DNA of 64,000 bases from Symbiodinium natans (GCA_905221605.1 CAJNDS010002571.1:186501-250500), one strand, 5' to 3'; positions 1-9,229 are shown, counted from the stretch's first letter. The notes: generated by a model from the sequence alone, not told the origin. Made by a program: numbers and translations.

Positions 1-2052
1 TTCTCCACCTACGGCAGCACCACCACAGCTCTTCGGATGGACTTATGGGTTTAGTTTAGGGTTTAGGGTTTAGGGTTTAGGGTTTAGGGTTTAGGGTTTA
101 GGGTTTAGGGTTTAGAGCTTAGGGTTTAGGGTTTAGGGTTTAGGGTTGGATGCGAACACCTCTTAGCAGATCCTTGCCGTCTGGAGTCGGGATGTAACAT
201 GTGCGCGGCTGGCTGCAAGTTTGGTGCCGGCAGCGTTGGGACGCAAACACGCTTGGGAGGTTATAGTTCTTGATAATGACAGGTTGCCACTGCAGGCCCC
301 CTGGAACCACAAGTGGCTGTGGTCTGCAAAGGGCTACGATATCTCAGAGGAACACAGGGCGGAACCCCTCAGTGGCCAACGCTCAACCCGTTTCAACCTA
401 GACCTTCCCGTCCAAGAGCGAACAAGAAACTCAAGGCAATTGACATCGAAAGACCCCACCCAAGCTGCCATACCGCATCTCTGTCCTACAAGAAGCCTCC
501 CTAAACCCTAAACCCTAAAACACCCTAAGCCCTAAACCCCAGTTTTGCAAGGCCCAAACAGCCTCCCCTACGCGTCCGTCTTCGGCGCAACAGCTGCGCT
601 CGCCCTCCTCGGGGCCAGCTGGGGCGACACAGGCTCATCATCTCACTTCTCTAAGGGTAGTCTCCTGGTCCCTTCACCAATTACCTTCTTTAAAGGGTTC
701 TGAAGTATGGGCCCTTGGGTTTTATAGGGTATAGAAGGGGCCCCATTTTCAGGGACACTGCAACTATCCTGGAGTTGCTGAGTGCGCAGTTTGGGGGCTA
801 AGGAAATGTCCCTAGTGAAGAAGAGAGCCCCTCATCGCCACGAGCCAAAGCCTCCGCGCTCCGGACCCCGAACGTTCTCTGAGCCTCTAGGAACTTGGGG
901 CTTGTTGGCAGATGACCAAATCAAACCCGCACTGAAATACCCCCATATACATTGGGAGCACTATAAACTTTGGGGGGGGGGGGGTGGTGGGGTTGATATT
1001 GGGGGGAGGGGACTAAGTGCTTGTGGTGAGGACTCGAGCATGACCGCCTTAGATCTCCCCGTGGCGATGGGCAATGACAGCGACCAGGACATGGACCGCT
1101 GGCTTGGCATTTCGGGGGGGGAGTTTGCGAATATAAGGGGACCCCCGGGTTTAGGGTTTACGGTTTAAATTTAGGGTTTAGGGTTGGGCCCCCACTATAG
1201 ACCCCCCAAATAGTCGGGATCCCCTCATAAATCAGGACTCCGAAAAGGGTATTGTTATAGGGTCAACTCCCATTTGTCCACACTTCGGCTGTTGAGTGCT
1301 TCCGGAGTGAAGATTCACTGTTGAGGGTCCTGGCGACACACGCGAGAGTGGAAGCAAAGGGTCCTGTGTGAGGTGTGAGGGCAGCTGATAGAAGGGGCTT
1401 GCATCTGGTACATTTCCAGGCCACTAGTTTTCCTAAACCCTAAACCCTAAACCCTAGGAAACCCGAAGCCTAAAACCCTTGCATTTCCTTGCCGTTCATT
1501 TTGCCTCCAGGTTCACTTGGTCGCAGCTCCCGAGTCTCCCATTCCCAGACCTCAGAGGAAGACTTTACAACCAGGCTCAAGAACCTTACTGCCCTAGTCC
1601 ACCAACAGTATGCACCGGGTGCAGTCCAGGGCGGGAGGCGAGAATCCCTAAACCCTATAACCCTATAAACCCGATAAACCCTACAAACCCTACAAACCCT
1701 ATAAACCCTATAAACACTATAAACCCTATAAACCCTAAACAGCCAGCGACAGCACATCCAAGGAGCCGCCATCTTTCCGGCCTGAGACTCCAGCGGGGCC
1801 CATGGACAAAGAGACGCGCAACTCGGTAGGGCAAAGGCTTTGTAAAGGCCATCAGGTACCGTCGTTGTTTGCAGTCAACGCGTCCTGCCCTTCTCCCCGC
1901 TCCCCACTGAAGGGCACCCGAACCACCTTACAGTGCGACTATGGGTCAACCAGCCACTGGTGATCCAACAGCTGAAGACGGCCGAAACTGTGAAGCCAGG
2001 TTCCGCATCACCACCAGGCGGTTACGAGGATGACTTTGCCTCTTGGCTGTAG
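1..2052 (+). CDS. 3' portion of multi-exon gene A, unknown product
   Basis: The firmest part is the terminal exon 1875-2052: after an acceptor TTTGCAG it reads 58 open codons and ends GGYEDDFASWL, stop TAG at 2050-2052. Upstream candidates on the same strand are 1743-1825 (follows ...AACAG, reads SDSTSKEPPSFRPETP, ends before GTAGGG), about 1511-1634 (contains SEEDFTTRLKNLTALVHQQY), 552-656 (after TTTTGCAAG, reads LPYASVFGATAALALLGAS, a hydrophobic segment that could span a membrane, ends before GTAGTC) and possibly 296-373. Phases between all of these were not made consistent, so exons may be missing. The gene presumably continues left of base 1. Introns hold TTTAGGG-type arrays and a MITE. 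I do not recognise the family. Confidence 0.5.
48..147 (+). repeat. TTTAGGG array
   Basis: About 100 bp of TTTAGGG heptamers with one TTTAGAGC variant. Unique sequence follows it, so it is interstitial and not a chromosome end. Confidence 0.97.
502..539 (-). repeat. CCCTAAA array, short
   Basis: Five units with variants (CCCTAAAA, CCCTAAG), just upstream of the candidate exon at 552. Confidence 0.9.
1114..1253 (+). mobile_element. MITE-like element, family 1, interrupted by a TTTAGGG array
   Basis: The left end GAGTTTGCGAATATAAGGGG matches the family-1 terminus (GGGGGTTTACGAAAATAAGGG at 31929). The internal part (AAATAGTCGGGATCCCCT near 1204, then AGGACTCCG) matches the middle of other copies. 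Between them lies a short TTTAGGG array (about 1146-1187). The right terminus is degraded. Confidence 0.6.
1640..1740 (-). repeat. CCCTATAAA / CCCTACAAA variant array
   Basis: Nonamer variants of the telomere-like unit (CCCTATAAA, CCCTACAAA), immediately 5' of the candidate exon at 1743. Confidence 0.95.
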
Positions 2053-2255
2053 AGCAGAGACAACACTTCAACACAGCTTGTCCTAAACCCACTTTCTATA
2101 GAAACCTGTCGGCCGTGTTGGGGGAGGGCCTACAGCATGTCTCAGTCCCCAAAACATCAGACGTCCGACAACGTCGCCGAATGCCCCAAGTTACCCAAGC
2201 TGTTACATTCAACTATCTCTGGCCCGCTTTGATAACCCCCCACAGTCTACTTAGT

Positions 2256-2334
2256 CTACCCTAAACCCTAAACCCTAAACCCTAAACCCTAAACCCTAAA
2301 CCCTAAACCCTAAACCCTAAACCCTAAACCCTAA
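2256..2334 (-). repeat. CCCTAAA array
   Basis: Near-perfect heptamers over about 78 bp, downstream of the gene A stop. Confidence 0.97.
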
Positions 2335-2451
2335 GTTCAGGGCCTAGGCCGCCCCCCTACGTCGTTGGGGGGCGGCGCTTAAGCCCTTTGACCTCGATGG
2401 CACAAGCCGACCCAGGTCGCTCGCCCGCCTCCCACAGCGTGGGGGTTGGTG

Positions 2452-2561
2452 GCGCCCACGATGGGCCCGGTACCGGAACACGTTCTCCGCCCTGGGCCAG
2501 CAGAAAGCGCCCACGATGGGCCCGGTACCGGAACACGTTCTCCGCCCTAGGCCAGGAGGAC
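2452..2561 (+). repeat. 55-bp tandem duplication
   Basis: Two adjacent copies start GCGCCCACGATGGGCCCGG at 2452 and 2507 and are almost identical through CGTTCTCCGCCCT. The 55-bp period is not a multiple of 3, so the copies lie in different frames. Open frames cross it on both strands, but none is convincing as a gene. Confidence 0.9.
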
Positions 2562-2728
2562 CCGGACCCCTCGCCGCAGCGTGCTCAGTCAGGGCGACCC
2601 AGGCAGGGTGGGAGAAAAGTGTTAGATGGCCCTCCACAATCGGGCCAATGCTGCTTTTCGCACCTCACGAAGCTTTCGAGCTTGTTCCGAAACCTTTTCT
2701 TCACAGCGTCTACGCCCTATCACAGCAA

Positions 2729-2797
2729 ACCCTAAACCCTAAACCCTAATCCCTAAACCCTAAACCCTAAACCCTAAACCCTAAACCTAAACCCTAC
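2729..2797 (-). repeat. CCCTAAA array
   Basis: About 68 bp of heptamers just upstream of the exon at 2813. Confidence 0.97.
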
Positions 2798-2812
2798 TTC
2801 CTTCTGTACCAG

Positions 2813-2893
2813 GAGGAGCCTGCGCATGCCGAAGCAGCCCCAGCCACGCCATGGCTTGCGGAACCTGCTCCGGCGTCGCCCTGGGCTCCCGAG
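2813..2893 (+). CDS. Candidate exon, Glu/Pro/Ala-rich
   Basis: After a pyrimidine-rich tract and ACCAG, 27 open codons begin EEPAHAEAAPAT and end at GAG, directly before GCTTTAGGG, so the donor would be GC and the following TTTAGGG array would be intron. Composition and the AG|GAG start match other exons to its right (3267, 8833, 13531), suggesting the same or a related gene. No domain is recognised. Confidence 0.5.
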
Positions 2894-2923
2894 GCTTTAG
2901 GGTTTAGGGTTTAGGGTTTAGGG
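2894..2923 (+). repeat. TTTAGGG array, short
   Basis: Four units beginning GCTTTAGGG, starting exactly at the end of the candidate exon. Confidence 0.93.
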
Positions 2924-2940
2924 GCTTCGGCAACTTCTCT

Positions 2941-3050
2941 TGGTAGCCCAGTGGTACCCTTTACCCTTTTTTTGGGTTCAAGGTTCCCTGATAAGGTAGC
3001 CAGCCCCAAAAAAGGGTGCCCTCATCATGATAAAGGTTCCTGGGCTACTA
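2941..3050. mobile_element. MITE-like element, family 2
   Basis: Terminal inverted repeats: GGTAGCCCAGTGGTACC at the left and, reading inward from the right, TAGTAGCCCAGGAACC. The interior also pairs (TTTTTTTGGG with CCCCAAAAAA). A second copy lies at 56714-56816. Too short to code for anything; type assigned on structure alone. Confidence 0.65.
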
Positions 3051-3231
3051 AGTTCTTCAAGTTCCATTTAGCCACACTTTTTGCTATGTCCGTTTGGGGT
3101 CTGCGTCTTTTTCGTAGTCCATGGAGCCTATGGAATAGAAGCCTTTCGTCATGCAGCGCCATTGTAGGCTTTCGAAGTACTGATCCATGACCATGCAAGA
3201 AGATGACTCTCTTGTCGCAGAGACGCGGCTT

Positions 3232-3262
3232 CCCTAAACCCTAAACCCTAAACCCTAAACCC
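3232..3262 (-). repeat. CCCTAAA array, short
   Basis: Four units directly before the candidate exon at 3267. Confidence 0.93.
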
Positions 3263-3266
3263 GGAG

Positions 3267-3358
3267 GAGCCCGAGCCTGCAGTTCCTGCAGAGCCGCCGT
3301 CGCAGAAGAACACGGAGGACCTGGCCAGAAGGCCAGCCATGAGGAGAGGAAGAAGGAA
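3267..3358 (+). CDS. Candidate exon between two CCCTAAA arrays
   Basis: The spacer between two arrays is one open frame beginning EPEPAVPAEPPSQKNTEDLA and ending in an Arg/Lys-rich stretch (RRGRRK). It opens after GGAG, like the AG|GAG exons elsewhere, but no good donor is visible because the right array starts at once. It could instead be the C-terminus of a protein, with the stop TAA supplied by the CCCTAAA repeat. Confidence 0.4.
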
Positions 3359-3412
3359 GCCTAAACCCTAAACCCTAAACCCTAAACCCTAAACCCTAAA
3401 CCTTCAAACCCT
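3359..3412 (-). repeat. CCCTAAA array
   Basis: About 54 bp of heptamers following the candidate exon. Confidence 0.97.
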
Positions 3413-3521
3413 CAACCCTAACAGGGGCTTCCGGGATTTTGAGGGTTTCTTGCAACTTGCAACACGGTTCAGGCTTTGTCGGGGTGCCGGTCTGGGTCCG
3501 AGGCTTGCCAGCTTGTTGCAG

Positions 3522-3620
3522 GGCTTTCGTCATGACTTCGGGAGCACGTGGGCGAGTAAGCAGAAAGTCCTGACTTTTGAGCTTGTGCGCTCCATGAAAA
3601 GTAGCAATTCAACATGTTTG
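3522..3620 (+). CDS. Candidate exon, unknown
   Basis: After CTTGTTGCAG the frame reads GFRHDFGSTWASKQKVLTFE and on to a TAG at about 3618. A GTAAGC inside it (after GTGGGCGA) could be an earlier donor. Protein-like, but no family recognised. Confidence 0.4.
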
Positions 3621-3684
3621 TAGGAGGCCCCGGGGCGGTCATGCATGGTTTCAGCTTCTGAAGTTGTCTGATTCATTCACAGAA

Positions 3685-3745
3685 TCCCCTCCCTCCCACC
3701 GCCTGAGTCTAAGATCCCAACAACCCAACCTGGAGTTTGTGGGGT
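3685..3745 (+). CDS. Candidate exon, Pro-rich
   Basis: After TTCATTCACAG the frame reads IPSLPPPESKIPTTQPG and then meets GTTTGTGGGG, a possible donor. A CCCTAAA array follows within 30 bp. Short and Pro-rich, so moderate support only. Confidence 0.35.
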
Positions 3746-3756
3746 GCCCTCAACAT

Positions 3757-3796
3757 AAACCCTAAACCCTAAACCCTAAACCCTAAACCCCCCTAA
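3757..3796 (-). repeat. CCCTAAA array, short
   Basis: Five units. Confidence 0.95.
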
Positions 3797-3918
3797 GCCC
3801 TGGGAGGCTGCTTGAAAAGCATGGCCCTTCCGCCAACCTCCGTGCCCTGCTGCGCCGTCCCGGCCAAGCCTTAGACGAGTCGGAGGGCCTCGATTTGGAG
3901 CCACGGGCTATGACTTGC

Positions 3919-3974
3919 TTAGGGTTTAGGGCTTAGGGCTTAGGGTTTAGGGTTTAGGGTTTAGGGTTTAGGGT
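3919..3974 (+). repeat. TTTAGGG array
   Basis: Includes GCTTAGGG variants at its start. Confidence 0.96.
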
Positions 3975-4003
3975 ATTAAGCGAGCTCATCCAAGCAATCT
4001 ACG

Positions 4004-4660
4004 TTGGAGTGGGTTTTGTTTGGTTCACCTTCAAGCTCGGTTTTGTCCGCCAGATGTAGCCAAGTCGCCCACCCTCTCGCTCATCATATGAAAATGCAAA
4101 AGACCTCTAAAAACACAGGTGCGGCAAGAGAGAAGCTTTTCACAGGGACCGGCCCGTACTCCTCACTCAAGCAACAAATCATTCGTGGCCGGATGCACCG
4201 CGCTCATGACTCTGGCCAGAACGACGATTTTAACCCGCCCATGCCCATGACGCAGCTGCAACAGAAGGGCCCTGGAGCGGTTCCAGGCCAGTCGCTCACA
4301 GGATCAAAGGCACCAGGGTCTGCGAATGAGCGACTGAGTGAACTAACCACAAACCAAAAGGCCCAAGCCAGGATAAAACCACACGGTCCAGCGCCGCACA
4401 CAAAGGTGACACGCATCATCCGCATGCGGGTATGGTGGTGTGAAGTTGGTCTCGGCCCGGGGAAAATGGGCCGTCTTGGAGCAAAAGCGATATCACACGA
4501 ATCTGGTCAACGTCAGGGAACTGCGACGCCCGAGCGCAAAAGAATAGAAGCGCTTGGCACCCGTGCCACCCGATTCTGCGACGACGACGTCCCTGCCCTC
4601 ACACACACGCGGAGGACTCTGCCGTGGGGAAGTCCAGGGGATGAAGCTGTGAGGTTGTAG
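4004..4660 (+). CDS. Hypothetical ORF, 218 codons, no recognised domain
   Basis: An uninterrupted frame (opening with TTG, so the true start is uncertain) rich in Gln, Lys, Gly and Pro, with stretches such as NDDFNPPMPMTQLQQKGPG. There is no hydrophobic segment. It begins close to the end of a TTTAGGG array. It is longer than chance expects here, but GC-rich DNA in this window opens several frames at once, so it may be noncoding. Confidence 0.3.
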   Translation: MEWVLFGSPSSSVLSARCSQVAHPLAHHMKMQKTSKNTGAAREKLFTGTGPYSSLKQQIIRGRMHRAHDSGQNDDFNPPMPMTQLQQKGPGAVPGQSLTGSKAPGSANERLSELTTNQKAQARIKPHGPAPHTKVTRIIRMRVWWCEVGLGPGKMGRLGAKAISHESGQRQGTATPERKRIEALGTRATRFCDDDVPALTHTRRTLPWGSPGDEAVRL

Positions 4661-5100
4661 GGTGATGTGTTCCCAGGTTCAATGGCTGCAGTTCAGGGTT
4701 GGGTGCTCTTGGGATGATGCACGCGGGCGCCCTCAAAGGCGATGAGGTCGAAATGCGGCACCCCGAGTCCTGAAAGCCCTCCAATTTCCGAATCCCTACG
4801 CGGAACTAGGCAGAACGGATGAGCGCAGTTCTTACTCAGCAGTGTCACTTCACAGAGCAAAGCTAAGGAGAGCTTCAAAACGAAGCTGTACCATCTCGGT
4901 GTGTTCTCCGTCACACCGTTCGACTTCGCCACTTTCACATTGAAAGATTTGACGTTGTCGCAGTCTCCATGTTGCTGTTGATGTTGTTGCTGCTCTGACC
5001 GTTCTAGGGGTTACTCGCTGTTGTTTGAATCTTAATCTTATTGTCGAGGCACAAGACCCAGGCCCAAGAAGCGTAAGACATGAGGACTTCCCCGTGTTTG
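4661..5100. other. Region with no gene seen
   Basis: Mixed sequence with a TTG-rich stretch near 4970-5000. No convincing exon or element. Confidence 0.5.
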
Positions 5101-5175
5101 CGTGAATGTTTTTTCCTGTTTCTCCTGGCCAATAGTGCTACGACATAGTCCTAAGAACCTGTTAGGAAATTCCTA

Positions 5176-5305
5176 TCCAAAAATCTATGCATATACACCT
5201 ACGCGTATACACATATGCATATACACATATGTATATTTGCATATGTATATATACATATCTATGTATATTTACATATGTGTATATATATATATATACATAT
5301 GCTAC
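5176..5305. repeat. TA/CA microsatellite
   Basis: Irregular runs of TATATG, CATATA and (TA)n, followed by a C run. Confidence 0.95.
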
Positions 5306-5352
5306 CCCCCCCCAGGAGAATCTACCTTTTCAGGTAATCTTGGATCTTGGAT

Positions 5353-5386
5353 GGGTTTAGGGTTTAAGGTTTAGGGTTTAGGGTTG
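5353..5386 (+). repeat. TTTAGGG array, short
   Basis: Four to five units with one TTTAAGG. Confidence 0.93.
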
Positions 5387-5549
5387 AGTGATGGTACCCC
5401 CCCCCCAATCTTATGGTTCGAGGCGTACCGTCCTTCCTTCTCCATTATCTGCAATTGATATACAGTACATATACCCTATATACATACATGATGTGGGCAC
5501 TTATCCTACTTTGTCTTTGCTTTTCCTAGCCCTATGGGATTTAAAGTTC

Positions 5550-6660
5550 AAGAGTTTAAGCCTCAAACCCTATAGGGTTACAAGGTTCTGTTACTGTAGG
5601 GTTTAGCGGGTTTAGGGTTTAAGGATTCTAAACGTGAGCCCTGTAAGGCTTCAGGGTTTGTCGTTGAAACAGTAAAGGGGTTAAAACCCTACAAGGTTTC
5701 GGGTTACGATTTTTAAATTCCTAAGTCTTAAACCACAAAAGGGTAAACCATGTAGGGTTTAAACCCTATAAGGGCTAGCCCCGATAGGGTTCTAGAGATA
5801 CACCCTGAATAACCCTAAAGCTTTACATCCTATAGGGTTTAAATATTTCAACCTAAACCTTTAAACCTTTAAACCTATAGAGTTTAAAGGCCACCTATTC
5901 GGTTTAAATACCTAACCCTATAGGGACTCTATAGGGTTTAAGGTTCAAGCCTTTAGGGTTACAGATTGAATGCCCAAGCCTTAGGTTTTAATCACTAGAT
6001 CTTGCACCTGTAAAATCCTATGGGGCTTGCAGATTGTAATGCCTAAACCTCAAGGCTAAATTCCTAAACTTCATTCGCCTTCAAAACCTAAGGTCTGGGC
6101 ATTTATACTTTTAGCGCCTTTAGGGTTAAGACCTTGGAACCTTCATAGGGTTTTAGGGTTCTGACCCTAAAGGGTTTAGGGTGAGGTTGAAATGTCTAAA
6201 CCTTAAACACTTAAGGTTTAAACTCTATGGGCTTAGGTTTGAATGCATGAGTCTTAATTAAACCCTGAACCTTTACACCTTAAACCTATAGGGTTTAAAG
6301 GTTAAGGGCTTAGGTTCAATTGCCGGTTAAATGCCTGAATCTTAAACCTGTAGGGTTTAAAAGTTAAGGGTTTTGGTTTAATTTCCGGCTTAGATTTGAA
6401 ACCCTTAAATCTTACACCCTAAACCTTTAAACCTTAACCCTATAGGGCTTAAAGGTTAAGGGTTAAGTTTAGTTGCTTAACCTTGAAACCCCATAGGGTT
6501 TAAAGGTGTAGGGTTTAAGGTGTAGCCCTAGATCCTATAGGTTTAAGGCATAGCGATTAAAACCCTAAACCTGTAGGGTGTCGGGGCTTCTCTTAAATCC
6601 TTAAAGCCTTAAAGCCTTAACCCCGATAGGGTTTTAGAGACAAGCCCAGCCCAAACAACC
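5550..6660. repeat. Degenerate palindromic CCCTATAGGGTTTAAA repeat field
   Basis: About 1.1 kb of diverged units built around CCTATAGGG followed by TTTAAA. Each unit is close to its own reverse complement, so both strands carry the same words. It looks like an old, mutated relative of the telomere-like arrays. No coding capacity. Confidence 0.85.
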
Positions 6661-6688
6661 CTTAACCTTAAGAAAAAAACCCTGGAGC

Positions 6689-6780
6689 TGGGGGGGGGGG
6701 GGGGGGGGGGGGTACCACAGCTCCCAAGGCCAAGTTGGAAGAACCCCCCACCCCCCCCCCCCCCCCCCCTCCCCCCCCCA
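6689..6780. repeat. Poly(G) tract followed by poly(C) tracts
   Basis: A G run (about 6690-6711) and C runs (about 6748-6779) separated by about 35 bp could pair as a hairpin or form quadruplex/i-motif structures. Run lengths may be affected by sequencing error. Confidence 0.9.
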
Positions 6781-7044
6781 CACCTAAGCAACCCGACTGC
6801 TTATAAGCAACCCAACTGCTTCTAAGCAACACACCTAAAACAAAAGACAAACTCTTATACCTCATCCTCTGGATATGGAAATCTGAAACTCTCATCATGT
6901 AGAGATTGAAATGCGAATCTTGTTGAAGATGAGAGGGTAAGAATCTATACGAAAGCGTTAGAGGTATCTTCAACCCGATACGAAAAAGCTACAGGTGTCT
7001 TAAACCCCCACCCTTTGGAGGTAGATTCTCCAGGGGGGGGGGTA

Positions 7045-7096
7045 CCATACATATATATATATACACATACATATACATATAGAGAGAGAGAGAGAG
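7045..7096. repeat. (TA)n plus (GA)n microsatellite
   Basis: TATATA/CATATA followed by seven to eight GA units. Confidence 0.95.
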
Positions 7097-7224
7097 GGTG
7101 GACTTCAACAACTCTTGTGACTCTTGTGGGCCATATCGGCCATATCCCAACCCCAGCTCTGCCCGAACTTTCGAGCACCGGGCGGCCCCAACTTCGGCAG
7201 ATTTCGTCTCCCTGGGATCCTACT

Positions 7225-7348
7225 TACCTACAGCTTCGTAGTTGTCACCCTTAATTGGTAGGCATGACCCCAAAAAAAAGGGTAGGTATTTACCTAGTAG
7301 TAGTTACCCTTAAAGTAGTAGGTATGACCCAGAGAAAGAGGTAGGTGA
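7225..7348 (+). repeat. Imperfect tandem duplication, about 65 bp
   Basis: Two diverged copies sharing TAGTTGTCACCCTTAATTGG / TAGTAGTTACCCTTAAAGTA, then GTAGGCATGACCC / GTAGGTATGACCC. Confidence 0.6.
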
Positions 7349-7377
7349 AGAGGGGCCCCAGTGAAAAAGCTGCTCAG

Positions 7378-7458
7378 GCAGGGCTCTTCGATGAGGTGCT
7401 GCGGCGAGGAGGAGGAGCTCCCAAGGCTAGCCACTTGACGGAAAGAAGAAGTGAAACT
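7378..7458 (+). CDS. Candidate exon with canonical donor
   Basis: Between CTGCTCAG and GTAAGG are exactly 27 codons in phase 0, reading AGLFDEVLRRGGGAPK and ending LTERRSET. A tandem repeat lies upstream and a TTTAGGG array starts immediately after the donor, so the array is intronic if this exon is real. Family unknown. Confidence 0.55.
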
Positions 7459-7461
7459 GTA

Positions 7462-7556
7462 AGGGTTTAGGGTTTAGGGTTTAGGGTGATAGGGTGATAG
7501 GGTTATAGGGTTTGTTTAGGGTTATAGGGTTTAGGGGTTAGGTTATAGGGCTGTGT
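7462..7556 (+). repeat. Variant TTTAGGG / GGTTATAGGG array
   Basis: Starts with three TTTAGGG units, then GTGATAGG and GTTATAGG variants. Confidence 0.93.
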
Positions 7557-7758
7557 CTGCAGTCCAGTTGCATTAAGCGGGTTATACAGGGTTCAAGGCA
7601 CTTGGATGATTGACTTCCGGGGATGCGTGTTGCGAAATGCATCTGCAGCACGTTGCGCTCACACCTGCCCACACGTTGATACAAGATAGATGCCAACTTC
7701 TGAAAGATGGGCGGCACAGTTTGTCCGCAAAGCTTGATTGCTTTGGTCTTAAACTTTG

Positions 7759-7849
7759 TCATAGTTGGGTAGCATTTTACATTTAAGGGTACTTAAACCC
7801 AATAAAGAATATCAATGTAAATCTTCAATACTATCCCAATCATGAACTA
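7759..7849. mobile_element. MITE-like element, family 7, copy 1
   Basis: The left end CATAGTTGGGTAGCATTTTA pairs with the right end, whose reverse complement is GTTCATGATTGGGATAGTAT. A second copy in the same orientation is at 8234-8320, sharing TGTCATAGTTGGGT, GGGTACTTA and CATGAACTAG. Confidence 0.7.
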
Positions 7850-7878
7850 GTAAAGGTATCTTAAAGTCCTGCCGACCG

Positions 7879-8010
7879 GGTTTAGGGTTTAGGGGGTTAG
7901 GGGTTTAGGGGTTTAGGGGTTTAGGGGTTTAGGGGTTTAGGGGTTTAGGGGTTTAGGGGTTTAGGGGTTTAGGGGTTTAGGGGTTTAGGGGTTTAGGGTT
8001 TAGGGTTTAG
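7879..8010 (+). repeat. TTTAGGGG octamer array
   Basis: At least twelve near-perfect TTTAGGGG octamers, reverting to heptamers at both ends. Ends in TTTAG directly before a candidate exon. Confidence 0.97.
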
Positions 8011-8100
8011 GGAAACCCCTGGCCAAACCCTGGACGCTGAAGCAGTTGCCAGCGCAAGCCTGGAAACCCTGAGCCCTTACAACGCCTACCCTTCAGCCCG
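8011..8100 (+). CDS. Candidate exon after an octamer array
   Basis: Taking the last TTTAG as acceptor, the frame reads ETPGQTLDAEAVASASLE and NAYPSARHP before a CCCTAAA array. A second frame is open for 18 codons, so the choice is not certain. No clear donor. Confidence 0.35.
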
Positions 8101-8233
8101 GCACCCTAAACCCTAAACCCTTCAACCCGAAACGTCACCTGGGGATTGACCCTTGTAAATCCCGCACGCGCGACTGACATTTCAGCCCTAAGTCTTAGGG
8201 CACTAAGTCCTCCCTCGAAGGCTTTTTACCTGT

Positions 8234-8320
8234 GTCATAGTTGGGTGTTACATTTGGACGGGTACTTAGCCCCAATAAGGAATAAACTTTAAGTTTAAAT
8301 GCTATCCCAACCATGAACTA
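8234..8320. mobile_element. MITE-like element, family 7, copy 2
   Basis: Same termini as the copy at 7759-7849, with indels inside. Right end CTATCCCAACCATGAACTAG. Confidence 0.7.
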
Positions 8321-8495
8321 GTTGCCTTGTCCCGATCTGAGGCTTAGGGGCCCTAATCATGGGCCTCAGCGACTTCTGGCCCACACCTCAAGAGGCACCG
8401 AGCCTTTCTGCACGTTGGCCTGGTCAAGTTGCTTCAGCACAAAGTGTAACCACGGCTTTTTTGGTGTTGCGCTACCCGCTCGGGAAGGCTTGCAG

Positions 8496-8639
8496 AGTTT
8501 GGAAGGTCGGGGCAAAGTCATTGACCAAGCTACTGAATGCCTAGTAGGACGATTTAAGGCTAAGACCGCAAAGTCTGGGAATGAGGTGTCAGCATGGGCC
8601 GCATGTGCATGGCGCTTGAACTTGCATACGGTCTTATGA
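8496..8639 (+). CDS. Candidate exon, unknown
   Basis: After GGCTTGCAG the frame reads SLEGRGKVIDQATECLVGRF, and a GTGTCAG after AATGAG (8586) is a possible donor, giving a 30-codon phase-0 exon. Without splicing it runs to TGA at 8639. Confidence 0.45.
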   Translation, partial: SLEGRGKVIDQATECLVGRFKAKTAKSGNEVSAWAACAWRLNLHTVL

Positions 8640-8706
8640 GTGCAGCTGCCATCTCCAACACCACGGGTGTCCACATGTGCGCATCAAGAAGCATAACGCC
8701 CACGGC

Positions 8707-8738
8707 ATCCCTAAACCCTAAACCCTAAACCCTAAACC
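8707..8738 (-). repeat. CCCTAAA array, short
   Basis: Four units. Confidence 0.94.
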
Positions 8739-8770
8739 GGGTTCGCCCCAGCTGTGCAGGAGTGAAAAAA

Positions 8771-8822
8771 AACCCTAAACCCTAAACCCTAAACCCTAAA
8801 CCCTAAACCCTAAACCCTAAAC
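8771..8822 (-). repeat. CCCTAAA array
   Basis: Seven units, 10 bp upstream of the exon at 8833. Confidence 0.97.
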
Positions 8823-8832
8823 CTGCTGAAAG

Positions 8833-8892
8833 GAGGAGGCTGCAGATCCACCACAGAATGTGCAGCCTCAGGCGCGGGCAGACCACGGAAGC
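8833..8892 (+). CDS. Candidate exon, Glu/Ala/Gln-rich
   Basis: AG|GAG acceptor, 20 open codons EEAADPPQNVQPQARADHGS, then GTTTTG. Same style (AG|GAG start, phase 0, acidic then Pro/Ala-rich) as exons at 2813, 11061 and 13531. Confidence 0.45.
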
Positions 8893-9102
8893 GTTTTGTC
8901 ACTTTGAGAACCCGATAAGTCGAAGAAGGTGCTCCCTCTCTAATATGGCTTCTACGATCCGGTCCTTGAGGCCCCTTAAGTCTCCGGTCCATATACAAAA
9001 AGTGGGTAGATTAAGGTTGTTCTGCGGCTGGTTCTCGCATGGCGTTAAATCGCACGGCGTGCACTGAGTGTACGGAGCAGGGAAGGGGCATCTGCAAGAG
9101 CC

Positions 9103-9137
9103 TGGGTTTAGGGTTTAGGGTTTAGGGTTTAGGGTTT
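9103..9137 (+). repeat. TTTAGGG array, short
   Basis: Five units. Confidence 0.95.
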
Positions 9138-9229
9138 TTCTCATCGTTCAGAGGCTTTTGGGGTGAGGATCGTTGCCCATCGTTGCCATGCGTCGTGACA
9201 GCGTAGAGCTCTTATAAGTTTGGGCTTGC

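Noticed and set aside
1-150. Chromosome end (true telomere) at the left edge
   Set aside because: The array is about 100 bp with unique sequence on both sides, and equal arrays occur throughout the window in both orientations.
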